A stretch of 64,000 bases of DNA from Bacteroidia bacterium (GTDB lineage: Bacteria > Bacteroidota > Bacteroidia > 2-12-FULL-35-15), in NCBI GenBank assembly GCA_030654175.1, contig JAURXZ010000008.1, positions 179,426 through 243,425 of the forward strand, read 5' to 3'. Below, in pieces: positions 44,350-54,542 of this stretch. Position 1 is the stretch's first letter, and each line of letters begins with the position of its first letter. Below the pieces are notes generated by a model, which ran no database searches, had not been told where the DNA came from, and worked only from the letters and a program-made list of their open reading frames with translations. Made by a program: the position numbers and the translations under genes.

Positions 44350-45882
44350 TTATTCCCATTCAATAGTAGCAGGTGGTTTAGAGCTAATGTCGTATACCAC
44401 TCTGTTAATACCTTTTACTTTATTTATTATTTCGTTTGATACTTTTCCTAAAAAATCATATGGTAAGTGGCACCAATCGGCTGTCATGCCATCAGTAGAA
44501 GTTACTGCACGCAAAGCTACAACATTTTCGTAAGTACGTTCATCACCCATTACACCTACTGTTTGAACCGGAAGGAATATTGCTCCAGCCTGCCAAACAT
44601 CTTTATATAATCCTGATGTTTTTAAATTGTCAATAAAAATATGATCCACTTCCTGTAATATTCTTACTTTTTCTAATGTGATATCACCTAATATCCGAAT
44701 TGCCAAACCTGGTCCCGGAAAAGGATGGCGACTTAAAATAGCATCATCAATATCCAGTGATTTACCAACTCTTCTCACTTCATCTTTAAATAAAGTGTTG
44801 AGAGGTTCAACGATTTTCAATTTCATAAAATCGGGCAAACCACCTACATTGTGATGAGATTTAATTGTTGCGGATGCGCCACCATTAACGGATATAGATT
44901 CAATAACATCAGGATAAATGGTGCCTTGTGCCAGCCATTTTACATCTTGAATGCGTTTTGATTCATCATCGAACACATCGATAAAGACCTTGCCAATTGC
45001 TTTTCTTTTTTTCTCAGGATCGGTAACATTAGCCAGTTCTGAATAAAAGCGTTCCTTCGCATTCACGCCTTTTACATTCAATCCCATGTGTTGATAAGAA
45101 GCAAGCACACCTTCAAATTCATTTTTACGTAACAAGCCGTTGTCAACAAAAATGCAATACAGGTTTTTACCTATTGCTCTATGCAACAATACTGCCGCAA
45201 CACTCGAATCCACTCCTCCACTTAAACCCAAAACCACTTTATCATTTCCTATTTTTTCTTTTAAACTGGCAATAGCGGTCTCTACGAATGAGTCCGGTGT
45301 CCAGTTTTGAGAGCAAGCACAAATATCCACACAAAAGTTTTTCAGCAAAAGACCACCTTCAACAGAATGATATACTTCAGGATGGAATTGAATTCCATAC
45401 GTTTGTTCATTCATCACCTGGTAACCCGCGAATTTTACATCTTTTGTACTGGAAATAATTTCATAGTTATCCGGTATTTTAGTGATGGTATCTGCATGGC
45501 TCATCCATACTTGTGAATTATTGGTCACCCCTTTAAACAGGTCATTATTTTCTTTCACAAAGGATAAATTAGCACGGCCATATTCCCTATGTTCAGAAGA
45601 TAATACTTCACCTCCGAATTTTTGAGCCATTAGCTGTGCTCCGTAACAAACACCTAATAAAGGTAATTTACCTTTAAATGACGACAGGTCAGGATTAGGC
45701 GATTCCGGATCGCGAACCGAAAATGGGCTGCCGGAAAGTATCACACCTTTAACGTCACTTGTAATTTTTGGAATTTTATTAAACGGATGAATTTCACAAT
45801 ATACATTAAGCTCTCTTACTCTGCGTGCTATCAGCTGTGTATATTGGGAACCAAAATCTAGAATTATAATTGTTTCTTGCAT
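44350..45882 (-). CDS. guaA: GMP synthase (glutamine-hydrolysing)
   Basis: Converts XMP to GMP using ATP and glutamine, the last step of guanine nucleotide synthesis. 510 residues, standard. The N-terminal glutamine amidotransferase has nucleophile Cys79 in LLGVCYGAQ and the HPE pair at about 167-169. The ATP-pyrophosphatase P-loop SGGVDSS is at 221-227, and the C-terminal dimerisation domain ends PPATIEWE. The start Met (45880-45882) is immediately preceded on the upstream side by a heptamer array (45891-45932). The guaA-LysM spacing is 110 bases, with the inverted arrays between; the two may be co-transcribed. Confidence 0.98.
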   Translation of the reverse strand: MQETIIILDFGSQYTQLIARRVRELNVYCEIHPFNKIPKITSDVKGVILSGSPFSVRDPESPNPDLSSFKGKLPLLGVCYGAQLMAQKFGGEVLSSEHREYGRANLSFVKENNDLFKGVTNNSQVWMSHADTITKIPDNYEIISSTKDVKFAGYQVMNEQTYGIQFHPEVYHSVEGGLLLKNFCVDICACSQNWTPDSFVETAIASLKEKIGNDKVVLGLSGGVDSSVAAVLLHRAIGKNLYCIFVDNGLLRKNEFEGVLASYQHMGLNVKGVNAKERFYSELANVTDPEKKRKAIGKVFIDVFDDESKRIQDVKWLAQGTIYPDVIESISVNGGASATIKSHHNVGGLPDFMKLKIVEPLNTLFKDEVRRVGKSLDIDDAILSRHPFPGPGLAIRILGDITLEKVRILQEVDHIFIDNLKTSGLYKDVWQAGAIFLPVQTVGVMGDERTYENVVALRAVTSTDGMTADWCHLPYDFLGKVSNEIINKVKGINRVVYDISSKPPATIEWE

Positions 45883-45890
45883 GTGTGCAA

Positions 45891-46066
45891 AGATATAAGA
45901 TAAGAGGTATGAGAAGTAAGATGAGTGATATTTTTTATCTCAAAATTCAAATATATTAACAAAATTTTTGTTTTGGCTACAGTTCTCATCCCAAACCTCT
46001 CAATGAGTGGGAGAGTCAGTCTATGTCGTTTTCGTATCCAATATCTAATATCTCTCATCTCCTCTA
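45891..46066. repeat. inverted heptamer arrays upstream of guaA
   Basis: Left array 45891-45932, six 7-base units (AGATATA, AGATAAG, AGATGAG type); right array 46032-46066, five 7-base units (CAATATC, TAATATC, TCTCATC type). The two halves are inverse in composition and partly in sequence, so they could form a hairpin enclosing about 100 bases, including a GGTTTGGGATG/CCAAACC-free AT-rich loop and a CTCTC/GAGAG mini-hairpin near 45998-46016. This is the guaA leader and probably the promoter region between divergent guaA and the peptide-binding gene. Confidence 0.6.
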
Positions 46067-46192
46067 TTGTTTAAAAAGTTGTTGGTAAGTGGATTTTGTT
46101 TGAATGTTTTGATGTACAGAGATTCTCTAAACTTGAACTAGAAAAGAACCCTACTCCTGTAATTTTATTTTAGTGAAAACCGAAAAATCATA

Positions 46193-47839
46193 ATGAAAAA
46201 ACAATTAGTTTACCTCCTAATGGCTTTGTTTGCTGTATCCTGTTCTTCGGGAGATGAAAAAAAGAAAGGCACACGCACTGTTTTTAAATACAATGAAATG
46301 GCGGGTATTTCTTCTCTTGATCCTGCTGCTGCACGCTCATTTGAAAACATCTGGGTGGTAAATCAACTTTACAACGGATTGGTGCAAATGGACGACTCCC
46401 TCCTCGTAGAACCTTCCCTGGCAAAGTCCTGGAATATTTCAAAAGATGGTTTGACCTATACTTTTAATTTACACAATGATGTTTTTTTTCACGATAACGA
46501 ATCTTTTGCTGATGGAAAAGGACGTAAAGTCTTAGCACGCGATTTTGTTTACAGTTTCAACCGTTTGTTAGATGCAACAGTTTCAAGCGCAACATCATTA
46601 CTTTCAAATGTTGATATGAATAATAAAAATGGATTTGAAGCTGTAAATGACAGTACTTTTATCATCCACCTTTCAAAGCCTTTCACACCTTTTTTAAGAA
46701 TTCTGACCATGAAATACTTTTCTGTTATTCCTGAAGAAGTGATCATTCATTATGGTGAAGATTTTCGCAGAAACCCTGTAGGTACAGGTCCCTTTAAATT
46801 AAAAATGTGGGAAGAAGGTTCAAAGATGGTACTTGTAAAAAATGATAATTATTTTGAGTTTGAAGGAAACAAGCGTTTGCCTTACCTGGATGCTGTTTCG
46901 ATATCATTTATAAAAGATAAAGAAACATCATTTCTTGATTTTTTACAAGGCAATGTTGATATGGTTTCTGGCATTGATGCAATTAATGTAGATGAGGTAT
47001 TGACACTTGACGGTTCATTGAAAGAGAATTATAAGGACAAATTTAAAATGCAAACGCAGCCCTATCTAAAAACAGATTATTTAGGTTTTTTGATCGATGA
47101 AAATCTGGAAATTGTAAAAAAATCTCCTTTAAAAGTGAAAGCGCTCCGTAAAGCAATAAATTATGGTTTTGATCGTAAAAAAATGGTAAAGTATTTACGT
47201 AGAAACCTTGGTATTGCAGCCACTTCCGGGTTTATTCCTTCGGGATTACCATCCTTTGATTCCAGCATTGTGAGAGGTTATGATTATAATCCTGATAAAG
47301 TAAGGGAATTATTGATTGTTGCAGGTTTCCCTAATGGAAAAGGATTGCCTGAAATTTCGCTTGCCACCAGCGAACTGTATCTCGAATTAGCGGAATACAT
47401 TCAATCTCAATTAGCTGAATTTGGAATAGTGATCAAAATAGATGTTCAAAAAGCTTCTGTGTTATCCGAATCTATTGCAAATGCAAAAGTTAATTTTTTC
47501 AGAAAGTCCTGGATAGCCGATTACCCGGATGAAGAAAACTTTTTGTCTTTATTTTACAGTAAAAATTGGAGTCCGAAAGGCTTTAATTATACGCATTATA
47601 GCAATCCTGATTTTGATCTTTTGTATGAAAGATCTCAATCAGAATTAAATGATTCTATACGATATACGTATTACCGCCAAATGGATCAGCTGTTGGTTGA
47701 CAATGTGCCTATTGTACCATTGTATTACGATCAGGTAGTACGGTTGGTGCACAATAATATCAGTGGATTAACTTCTAATTCAATGAATATGTTATCGTTG
47801 AAAAAGGTGAAAAAAACGCAGAATGTGTTAAAAAATTAA
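46193..47839 (+). CDS. ABC transporter peptide-binding lipoprotein (SBP family 5)
   Basis: 548 residues; a lipoprotein signal (lipobox AVSC, Cys17) followed by the extracytoplasmic solute-binding family 5 fold (DppA/OppA-like). Family features: GISSLDPAAARS near residue 40, the NQLYNGLVQMD motif at about 60, LVEPSLAKSWNIS and GLTYTFNLHNDVFFHD near 80-105, and YDYNPDKVRELL around 360. Such proteins bind oligopeptides or nickel/other ligands for an ABC importer, but no permease or ATPase gene lies nearby, so it may work with a distant transporter or act in sensing. The spacer to the convergent MBOAT gene contains an inverted repeat at 47844-47874. Confidence 0.9.
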   Translation: MKKQLVYLLMALFAVSCSSGDEKKKGTRTVFKYNEMAGISSLDPAAARSFENIWVVNQLYNGLVQMDDSLLVEPSLAKSWNISKDGLTYTFNLHNDVFFHDNESFADGKGRKVLARDFVYSFNRLLDATVSSATSLLSNVDMNNKNGFEAVNDSTFIIHLSKPFTPFLRILTMKYFSVIPEEVIIHYGEDFRRNPVGTGPFKLKMWEEGSKMVLVKNDNYFEFEGNKRLPYLDAVSISFIKDKETSFLDFLQGNVDMVSGIDAINVDEVLTLDGSLKENYKDKFKMQTQPYLKTDYLGFLIDENLEIVKKSPLKVKALRKAINYGFDRKKMVKYLRRNLGIAATSGFIPSGLPSFDSSIVRGYDYNPDKVRELLIVAGFPNGKGLPEISLATSELYLELAEYIQSQLAEFGIVIKIDVQKASVLSESIANAKVNFFRKSWIADYPDEENFLSLFYSKNWSPKGFNYTHYSNPDFDLLYERSQSELNDSIRYTYYRQMDQLLVDNVPIVPLYYDQVVRLVHNNISGLTSNSMNMLSLKKVKKTQNVLKN

Positions 47840-47843
47840 TACC

Positions 47844-47874
47844 CGTAAATTGAAAATTAAATTTTCAATTTACG
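47844..47874. terminator. inverted repeat between convergent genes, probable bidirectional terminator
   Basis: CGTAAATTGAAAATT (47844-47858) and its exact inverse (47860-47874) around one base, just after the plus-strand stop at 47839 and 36 bases from the minus-strand MBOAT stop. AT-rich, with no strong T-run. Confidence 0.55.
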
Positions 47875-47910
47875 ATATTAATATAAATTAAAGCAACTCA
47901 ATTTTTTATT

Positions 47911-49422
47911 CTAAAACTGCAAATAAATAGGCAATACCTGTTCTGCCTGTTTAGCTTGAATTACGATCCAGATAAAAACTAAGAGGATAGCAATTCGCCC
48001 AACCAGTGATACTTTTGAAAGGAAATTTACTGAAAAATATTCATATGATTTAGGCATGAAATGAAATAGATAACCCAGTGACATTACTCCGAATACGGTT
48101 CCGTAAGCAGATAAAAGAGGAACGAATGCCGCAGCATTAAAGTTGCTGAAAATTTGTGTAATGATTATTCCTGCATCCTGAAGAGTAGAGGCTTTAAAAA
48201 AGATCCAACAGAAACATACAAAATGAAAGGTGACCAGCACTCCCAGGATGCGAACTAGCTTAGAGCTTAAAACCCGTCCGAAGGTTACTTCATGAAAGGA
48301 ATTATAACGTGAAACCAAAGACATTCGTAATTTATCAAAAGCCAATGCCAGTCCATGCATACCACCCCAAATAATAAAATTAAAAGAGGCACCATGCCAT
48401 AACCCGCCCAACAGCATAGTTATCATCAAATTGATGTATTGCCGAAATTTCCCTGCTTTGTTTCCACCAAGCGAAATGTATAAATAATCTTTTAGCCAGG
48501 ATGATAAAGAGATGTGCCATCGTCTCCAAAATTCGGTTATGCTGCTTGATTTATAGGGAGAATCAAAATTTTCATTTAAGGTAAAGCCCATCCATCTTGC
48601 CATACCAATTGCCATATCAGAATAGCCTGAAAAATCGCAATAAATAACCATTGCGTAACCGTACACTCCCAGTAAACACTCAATTCCAGAATGCCTCGAG
48701 GGATCATCAAAAATATATTGAACATAATTTACATAGATGTAATCAGAGATAACAACTTTCTTGAAAAGTCCGCCCACTATAAGGTACAAACCTTTTGATA
48801 CATCTTCTTTTGTAATAAAGATATCTTTTCGGATCTGTGGAATAAAATCAGAAGCCCTTACAATAGGCCCCATTACCAGTTTTGGGAAAAAAGAAAGAAA
48901 AAAACAATAATCTAAGAAACTTTGAACCGGTTTGAATTTTCCACGATACACATCAATAGTATAACTCAAATTTTCAAACGTATAAAACGAAATGCCAATT
49001 GGCAGGATAAGGTTCAGGGGCTTTACTTCACCTATTTTAAAATCGTTTATGATCTCAATAAAGAAATTAGTGTATTTGAAATAGAAGAGCAGCCCTAAAT
49101 TGATAATGATGCTAAAAATAAGTATCCCATTTTTTTGTGCCTTGTTTTTAGCTGAATAGATCCAATTTGCCAAATTAAAATCAATAACAGCGGATAATAA
49201 GATGAATCCAAAATAAAATCCGCAGGCTTTATAAAAAAAATAAAGAGAGAAAATAGTAAAGTAAATAACCCTGCTTAATTTATGCTTGTATAAAAACTGG
49301 TAGCCTAAAAGAAATATACAAAAGAAAAATAGAAAGAATCCACTATTAAACAAAAGCGGGTCCTTCGCATTGTAGGTGAGCTGTTCAATTATTTTATCCG
49401 TATCGATATTAAAAAAAGTCAC
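47911..49422 (-). CDS. MBOAT family membrane-bound O-acyltransferase (AlgI-like)
   Basis: 503 residues with about ten to twelve membrane helices. MBOAT hallmarks: GGLWHGASFNFIIWGGMHG at about residues 338-357, with invariant His356; the FWRRWHISLSSWLKDYLYISLGG segment near 290-312 and the GYSDMAIGMARWMGF segment near 255. This is the AlgI/DltB-type subgroup that moves acyl groups across or in the membrane, for example O-acetylating exopolysaccharides or lipids. The neighbour 54 bases upstream on the same strand is a GSCFA protein, probably in one transcription unit, which suggests a paired acylation function. The acceptor is unknown. It ends near the terminator at 47844-47874. Confidence 0.95.
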   Translation of the reverse strand: MTFFNIDTDKIIEQLTYNAKDPLLFNSGFFLFFFCIFLLGYQFLYKHKLSRVIYFTIFSLYFFYKACGFYFGFILLSAVIDFNLANWIYSAKNKAQKNGILIFSIIINLGLLFYFKYTNFFIEIINDFKIGEVKPLNLILPIGISFYTFENLSYTIDVYRGKFKPVQSFLDYCFFLSFFPKLVMGPIVRASDFIPQIRKDIFITKEDVSKGLYLIVGGLFKKVVISDYIYVNYVQYIFDDPSRHSGIECLLGVYGYAMVIYCDFSGYSDMAIGMARWMGFTLNENFDSPYKSSSITEFWRRWHISLSSWLKDYLYISLGGNKAGKFRQYINLMITMLLGGLWHGASFNFIIWGGMHGLALAFDKLRMSLVSRYNSFHEVTFGRVLSSKLVRILGVLVTFHFVCFCWIFFKASTLQDAGIIITQIFSNFNAAAFVPLLSAYGTVFGVMSLGYLFHFMPKSYEYFSVNFLSKVSLVGRIAILLVFIWIVIQAKQAEQVLPIYLQF

Positions 49423-49476
49423 GCTTTAATAAATTTCAGTTTGAATTATTTGTTCTTGTGTTTAAAATTAAAAATT

Positions 49477-50472
49477 TTAATGATGTTGTTTTGTAAAATC
49501 TTTTTCAAACCATGCAATTTCATCTTTCAAGTCTAAAATAGGATTATCCTTTTGAAGTTGGCTGCAACGTTCCATATATGCGGTCTTGAATTTTAAATAA
49601 GCTTCAGTATTTTTATTAAAAGGCCGATGCTTTTTTGCTGAAATGATCTCTTTTATTTTTTCGAATAGTTCTTTTGTTTTGTCATCAAAAATGGAGTTCA
49701 TCAGTTTTTCAAAAACATAGTTGATGGCTTGTTCATTCGGATGAACCAGATCGGAATTATAAAAACGATAATCACGTAGATCATCTATTACCAGTTCATA
49801 AGCAGGAAAATAAAATGAATTATCGTTTTGTTGTACCAGCTCATGAACAGCTTCGACCAAACGGGCTTTACTGCGGTTATTCTCAACTATTCCCTCGCGT
49901 ATGTGTCTCACAGGGCTTATTGTTAAAATAATTTTTAAATTATTATTTATGGCTTTTAATTGCTGGATCAGAATTTTATAATCGGCAACAATTTCATTTA
50001 CAGTCAACATTTGTTTTGTAAATTCTTTTTGCGGCACTTTATGGCAATTACCGACCAATTCACCCGTTTCGTTTCGCTTATAAACAAAGGCAGACCCAAA
50101 GGTGATGAAAAGCCAATCGGTTTGTTTTATAAAATCATGTGCCGATGAAATGTTGCTGTTAATGGTTGTTAAGCAGGTTTGTTTATCTGTATTTGAAAAG
50201 CGGCTGTGGTGCTCCCAGCTATTCCAGCATTCATTTGCATAAAACAATTCATTTTCCCCAATCGTTTTATTGTTGATATATCTGCGCAAAGCAAAAGCCA
50301 TACTGGCAGGATTGTACAATACACCATTCGGATTGATTTTTACATTGAACTTATATTGCTGCATTATTTCGCCAATGTTTTCGGTAAAACAAGAGCCTAC
50401 AAATAAATATTTGTGTGAATAATTAATTTTTTGTTCAAAGGGGGGTATAGTGAAATTGAGATGAAATTTCAT
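49477..50472 (-). CDS. GSCFA domain protein
   Basis: 331 residues. The name-giving motif is at residues 26-30 (VGSCFTENIG, GSCFT in place of GSCFA). Other family segments include NPNGVLYNPASMA near 48-60, WLFITFGSAFVYK near 124-136, TISPVRHIREG near 183-193 and DLVHPNEQA near 240. The GSCFA domain belongs to the SGNH-hydrolase-like superfamily, and the Ser in GSCF and the DLVHP motif fit a nucleophile and a terminal Asp/His pair. No signal peptide is visible, so it is presumably cytoplasmic. It sits upstream of an MBOAT gene with 54 bases between. A role in acyl transfer or hydrolysis is inferred. It is preceded by the octamer repeat spacer. Confidence 0.92.
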   Translation of the reverse strand: MKFHLNFTIPPFEQKINYSHKYLFVGSCFTENIGEIMQQYKFNVKINPNGVLYNPASMAFALRRYINNKTIGENELFYANECWNSWEHHSRFSNTDKQTCLTTINSNISSAHDFIKQTDWLFITFGSAFVYKRNETGELVGNCHKVPQKEFTKQMLTVNEIVADYKILIQQLKAINNNLKIILTISPVRHIREGIVENNRSKARLVEAVHELVQQNDNSFYFPAYELVIDDLRDYRFYNSDLVHPNEQAINYVFEKLMNSIFDDKTKELFEKIKEIISAKKHRPFNKNTEAYLKFKTAYMERCSQLQKDNPILDLKDEIAWFEKDFTKQHH

Positions 50473-50478
50473 TTTTTT

Positions 50479-50636
50479 TAATTGGTGATTAAGTGAATTG
50501 GAGATCTAATGAATTGGAGATTTAGTGAATTAGGGATTTGTTGATTTAGTGATTTAGTGATTTTTTTTAGTTCTCCAATTCTCTATTTCTCTAATTCTCT
50601 GTTTTATACAAATCTCTGATTCGCCAATTCGTTACT
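50479..50636. repeat. octamer-phased inverted repeat filling the GSCFA-LRR spacer
   Basis: Left array 50479-50566: eleven 8-base units in strict register (GAATTGGA, GATTTAGT type). Right array 50573-50636: eight 8-base units (CTCCAATT, CTCTAATT type), inverse to the left. Together they take up essentially the whole spacer from the GSCFA start to the LRR gene stop and would form a long imperfect hairpin. Confidence 0.75.
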
Positions 50637-51267
50637 GCTCACATTTACAATATGGTGAAAAAAATATTTTGGTATGCGGCAACAATGATTGAACCCGGGC
50701 CTGTTCAGCATCAGGTATCATTATCACACGCAGGTCAAACAATTTTAAGCTTTTTAAATTTCTTAGCTCAGTCGGGAATTTATCAATATCGTTGCTCCAC
50801 AGATCGAAAGTTTTTAATTTTTCGAGTTTACCTATTTCGGTAGGCAGTGAGGTTAGATCATTATTATTGGCTTCGAGATAATATAAATTTGTTAAGTCCC
50901 CGATTTGTGTTGGGAATTCCTGCAAACCGCTTCTCGAAATGGCTAAGTATTGTAAATTTTTCAGCTGTCCTATTTCACTTGGAAGCTCTCCGATATCATT
51001 TTTACTCAGATCAAGATATTGCAGATTAATAAATTTAAAAATTTCGGGTGGGAATTTTTTTAAGCGCTTTTTTCTAAGCTCTAATTTGATTACCTGTTCG
51101 GGATTCTTCATGGCCTCTTCCATACTTGTGAAAGCGGTAAGAGTGTCTAATGATAAAGAATCAAGCAATTGAGTCTGTGCATTTGTATTTTGTGAAAACA
51201 AAATAAATAACAACAGCAAGGCAGTAAGTATTCTTAATACGTTTTTAGAAGAAGATTTTTTTTTCAT
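50632..51267 (-). CDS. secreted leucine-rich-repeat protein
   Basis: 211 residues. The signal peptide runs through residues 1-30 (basic MKKKSSSKN, core ILTALLLLFILF, cleavage after TNA). The mature protein has about five 23-residue leucine-rich repeats in series: LQYLDLSKNDIGELPSEIG, LQYLAISRSGLQEFPTQIG, LYYLEANNNDLTSLPTEIG and LKTFDLWSNDIDKFPTEL. The pattern is L..L.L..N.(I/L)..LP.EI, common in bacterial LRRs that bind proteins or surfaces. The C-terminus ends with three cysteines in a short tail (PYCKCEQ region). Binding partner unknown; no sorting domain, so it is probably periplasmic or released. Confidence 0.85.
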   Translation of the reverse strand: MKKKSSSKNVLRILTALLLLFILFSQNTNAQTQLLDSLSLDTLTAFTSMEEAMKNPEQVIKLELRKKRLKKFPPEIFKFINLQYLDLSKNDIGELPSEIGQLKNLQYLAISRSGLQEFPTQIGDLTNLYYLEANNNDLTSLPTEIGKLEKLKTFDLWSNDIDKFPTELRNLKSLKLFDLRVIMIPDAEQARVQSLLPHTKIFFSPYCKCEQ

Positions 51268-51306
51268 TTATATTTTAGCACAAATTACAACGATTAGCCC
51301 CATTGG

Positions 51307-52242
51307 TTATTTGTGAAAATCAGTTATGTGTAATGAGTTTTCTTTATCCTTCACTAATTGCTTTTTTAGTTCTTCTAAGTTACTGAATTTTACTTCATCA
51401 CGTAGCCGTTCAACAAAATAAATGGTTACTTCCTGACCATAAATTATTTTATCAAAATCAAAAATATTAACCTCAATACTTCTGCCTTTCCCTTCTACAG
51501 TTGGGTTATTTCCAATACTTAACATACCACCATAAATTGTACCATCCTGCTTTATTTTTACAGCATATATACCATCGGCAGGTATTAATTTGTATTTGTC
51601 TTCTACTACAATGTTTGCAGTCGGATACCCAATTGTTCGGCCAAGCTTTAAACCTTCAATAACTTTACCGCTTAACGAATAAAAATGTCCTAAAAAAGCT
51701 GTTGCTGCTTTAACATCTCCTGTTTGTAGTGCTTTTCGGATTTTTGTTGAGCTTATTTCAATATGTTCAATATCCTTTGCAGGGATTTCTTCAACATCAA
51801 AACCATATAATGGTCCGTACTCTTTTAAATGTTCAAACGAACCTTCACGGTTACGCCCGAAATGATGATTATAACCAATGATCAGGTGTTTGGTCTTTAT
51901 TTTATTTACCAAAATATTTCGTACAAATTCCACAGAAGTTAACCTTGAAAACTCTTTGGTAAAAGGATAAATTATTAAATGGTCAACACCATACTTTTCG
52001 AGCAATTCGATCTTTTCCTGCTGGGTATTTAGTAATTTTAGTTCATTATCATCCGGGAATAACACCATTCTGGGATGTGGGTAAAATGTAAGCAATACAG
52101 TTTCTCCGTCACTTTCCTTTGCGGCCTCTTTTAATCGTGTTATGATTTTTTGATGTCCCAAATGAACCCCATCAAAGGTTCCGGTAGTCACAACCGGGTT
52201 TTTCACATCCTTAAAATCTTCAATATTGGTGTAAACTTTCAT
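51307..52242 (-). CDS. ribF: bifunctional riboflavin kinase / FAD synthetase
   Basis: Makes FMN from riboflavin and FAD from FMN. 311 residues, standard. The N-terminal nucleotidyl-transferase domain carries TFDGVHLGHQKII (about 22-34) and VDHLIIYPFTKEFSRL; the ISSTKIR motif is at about 162-168. The C-terminal riboflavin kinase domain has GRTIGYPTANI near 201-211 and GGMLSIGNNPTV near 238-249. It is 39 bases from the LRR gene upstream of it in transcription order and may share a transcript. Upstream is a 362-base spacer shared with atpD (divergent). Confidence 0.97.
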   Translation of the reverse strand: MKVYTNIEDFKDVKNPVVTTGTFDGVHLGHQKIITRLKEAAKESDGETVLLTFYPHPRMVLFPDDNELKLLNTQQEKIELLEKYGVDHLIIYPFTKEFSRLTSVEFVRNILVNKIKTKHLIIGYNHHFGRNREGSFEHLKEYGPLYGFDVEEIPAKDIEHIEISSTKIRKALQTGDVKAATAFLGHFYSLSGKVIEGLKLGRTIGYPTANIVVEDKYKLIPADGIYAVKIKQDGTIYGGMLSIGNNPTVEGKGRSIEVNIFDFDKIIYGQEVTIYFVERLRDEVKFSNLEELKKQLVKDKENSLHITDFHK

Positions 52243-52337
52243 TCTTTTAAATATATTCTGGCTTCCTGTTCCTATGCCAATTTCATTAAGTAAAGGTGCT
52301 ATCGCAGCTATTTCGAGGGCTCAATTTGACCAGTGCT

Positions 52338-52386
52338 GTGTCAGTCTGAGCTTTTCTAACACTTTGGGCAGATGCTTCTGACAAAA
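52338..52386. repeat. degenerate palindromic repeat (TGTCAGTCTGAGC type)
   Basis: TGTCAG near its left end and CTGACA near its right end are inverted, and the core reads GTCAGTCTGAGCTTTTC. It resembles, with several changes, the GTCAGTCTGAGCTTGTCGAAG-type repeat known from many bacterial genomes. Judged from memory. Confidence 0.35.
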
Positions 52387-52535
52387 ATGTACTAATTCCT
52401 ATTTTGATGTTATTGAAAAGTAACCTTTAATTTCGATAACCGCCTATAAATCAATGTTAAAAACGTAAATCCAAACCATAAGATTTTTAAGTGGCTTTAC
52501 GTGCCGAAATTAATTATAAAAATACTAAAAATCGC

Positions 52536-52566
52536 TTTTTTAGCTGAATAAAATATACTAATTTCG
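52536..52566 (+). promoter_or_regulatory. putative atpD promoter
   Basis: TTTT at 52536-52539, 19 bases, then TAATTTCG at 52559-52566, seven of eight matches to TAnnTTTG. The start codon of atpD is 38 bases on. Confidence 0.5.
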
Positions 52567-52586
52567 CATCGGTTTTTAAAAATTAA

Positions 52587-54107
<1,521 letters not shown>

Positions 54108-54114
54108 TAATTAG

Positions 54115-54201
54115 TTTAAAGTTGGAAGTTAGAAAGTGTGAAAGTCTCGTACTTAACTTTCTAACTTTAAACTTTCTAACTTTAAACTTTCTAACTTTAA
54201 A
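54115..54201. repeat. tandem 15-mer and hairpin between atpD and atpC
   Basis: Three exact tandem copies of CTTTCTAACTTTAAA occupy 54157-54201; upstream, TTTAAAGTT (54115-54123) and GTTAGAAAG (54128-54136) contain their inverse. The two halves can pair into a stem between the genes. Confidence 0.85.
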
Positions 54202-54213
54202 CTTAAAAAAAAA

Positions 54214-54456
54214 ATGTTTTTAGAAATAATAACTCCCGATAAAAAAGTGTACAGTGGTGAAGTGGATGCTGTAAAGCTGCCTGGTGCTGAAGGTTCTTTT
54301 GGTATTTTAAAAGGACATGCTCCTATTATTGCTACATTAAAGAAAGGCACTGTAAAAATTACGGATGCTAAAAAACACATTGAAAATATTGAGATCAATG
54401 GTGGGGTAGTGGAAGTGCTGAACAATAAAATTATTGTTCTTGCTGAAAACGTTTAA
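54214..54456 (+). CDS. atpC: F1Fo ATP synthase subunit epsilon (short form)
   Basis: The N-terminal beta-sandwich domain only: 80 residues against ~135 in E. coli. Family signs are ITPDKKVYSGEVDAVKLPGAEGSFGILKGHAPI across residues 6-38 and the IEINGGVVEVLNNKIIVLAE end. The C-terminal two-helix domain that inhibits rotation in other bacteria is absent, which is also usual in Bacteroidota, so regulation by that route is not expected here. It lies after atpD with the repeat hairpin between, and ends at a terminator (54476-54509). Confidence 0.95.
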   Translation: MFLEIITPDKKVYSGEVDAVKLPGAEGSFGILKGHAPIIATLKKGTVKITDAKKHIENIEINGGVVEVLNNKIIVLAENV

Positions 54457-54475
54457 TTAAAATTTTAATTTTTGG

Positions 54476-54509
54476 ATCCCGTTCTGTAAATAGCAGAACG
54501 GGATTTTTT
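54476..54509 (+). terminator. atpDC terminator
   Basis: An 11-bp perfect stem (54476-54486 and 54494-54504, core CCCGTTCTG) with a 7-base loop and a T-run, 20 bases past the atpC stop. Confidence 0.92.
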
Positions 54510-54542
54510 GTTTAATTTCGTTACATAATTTAATACTGTTGT

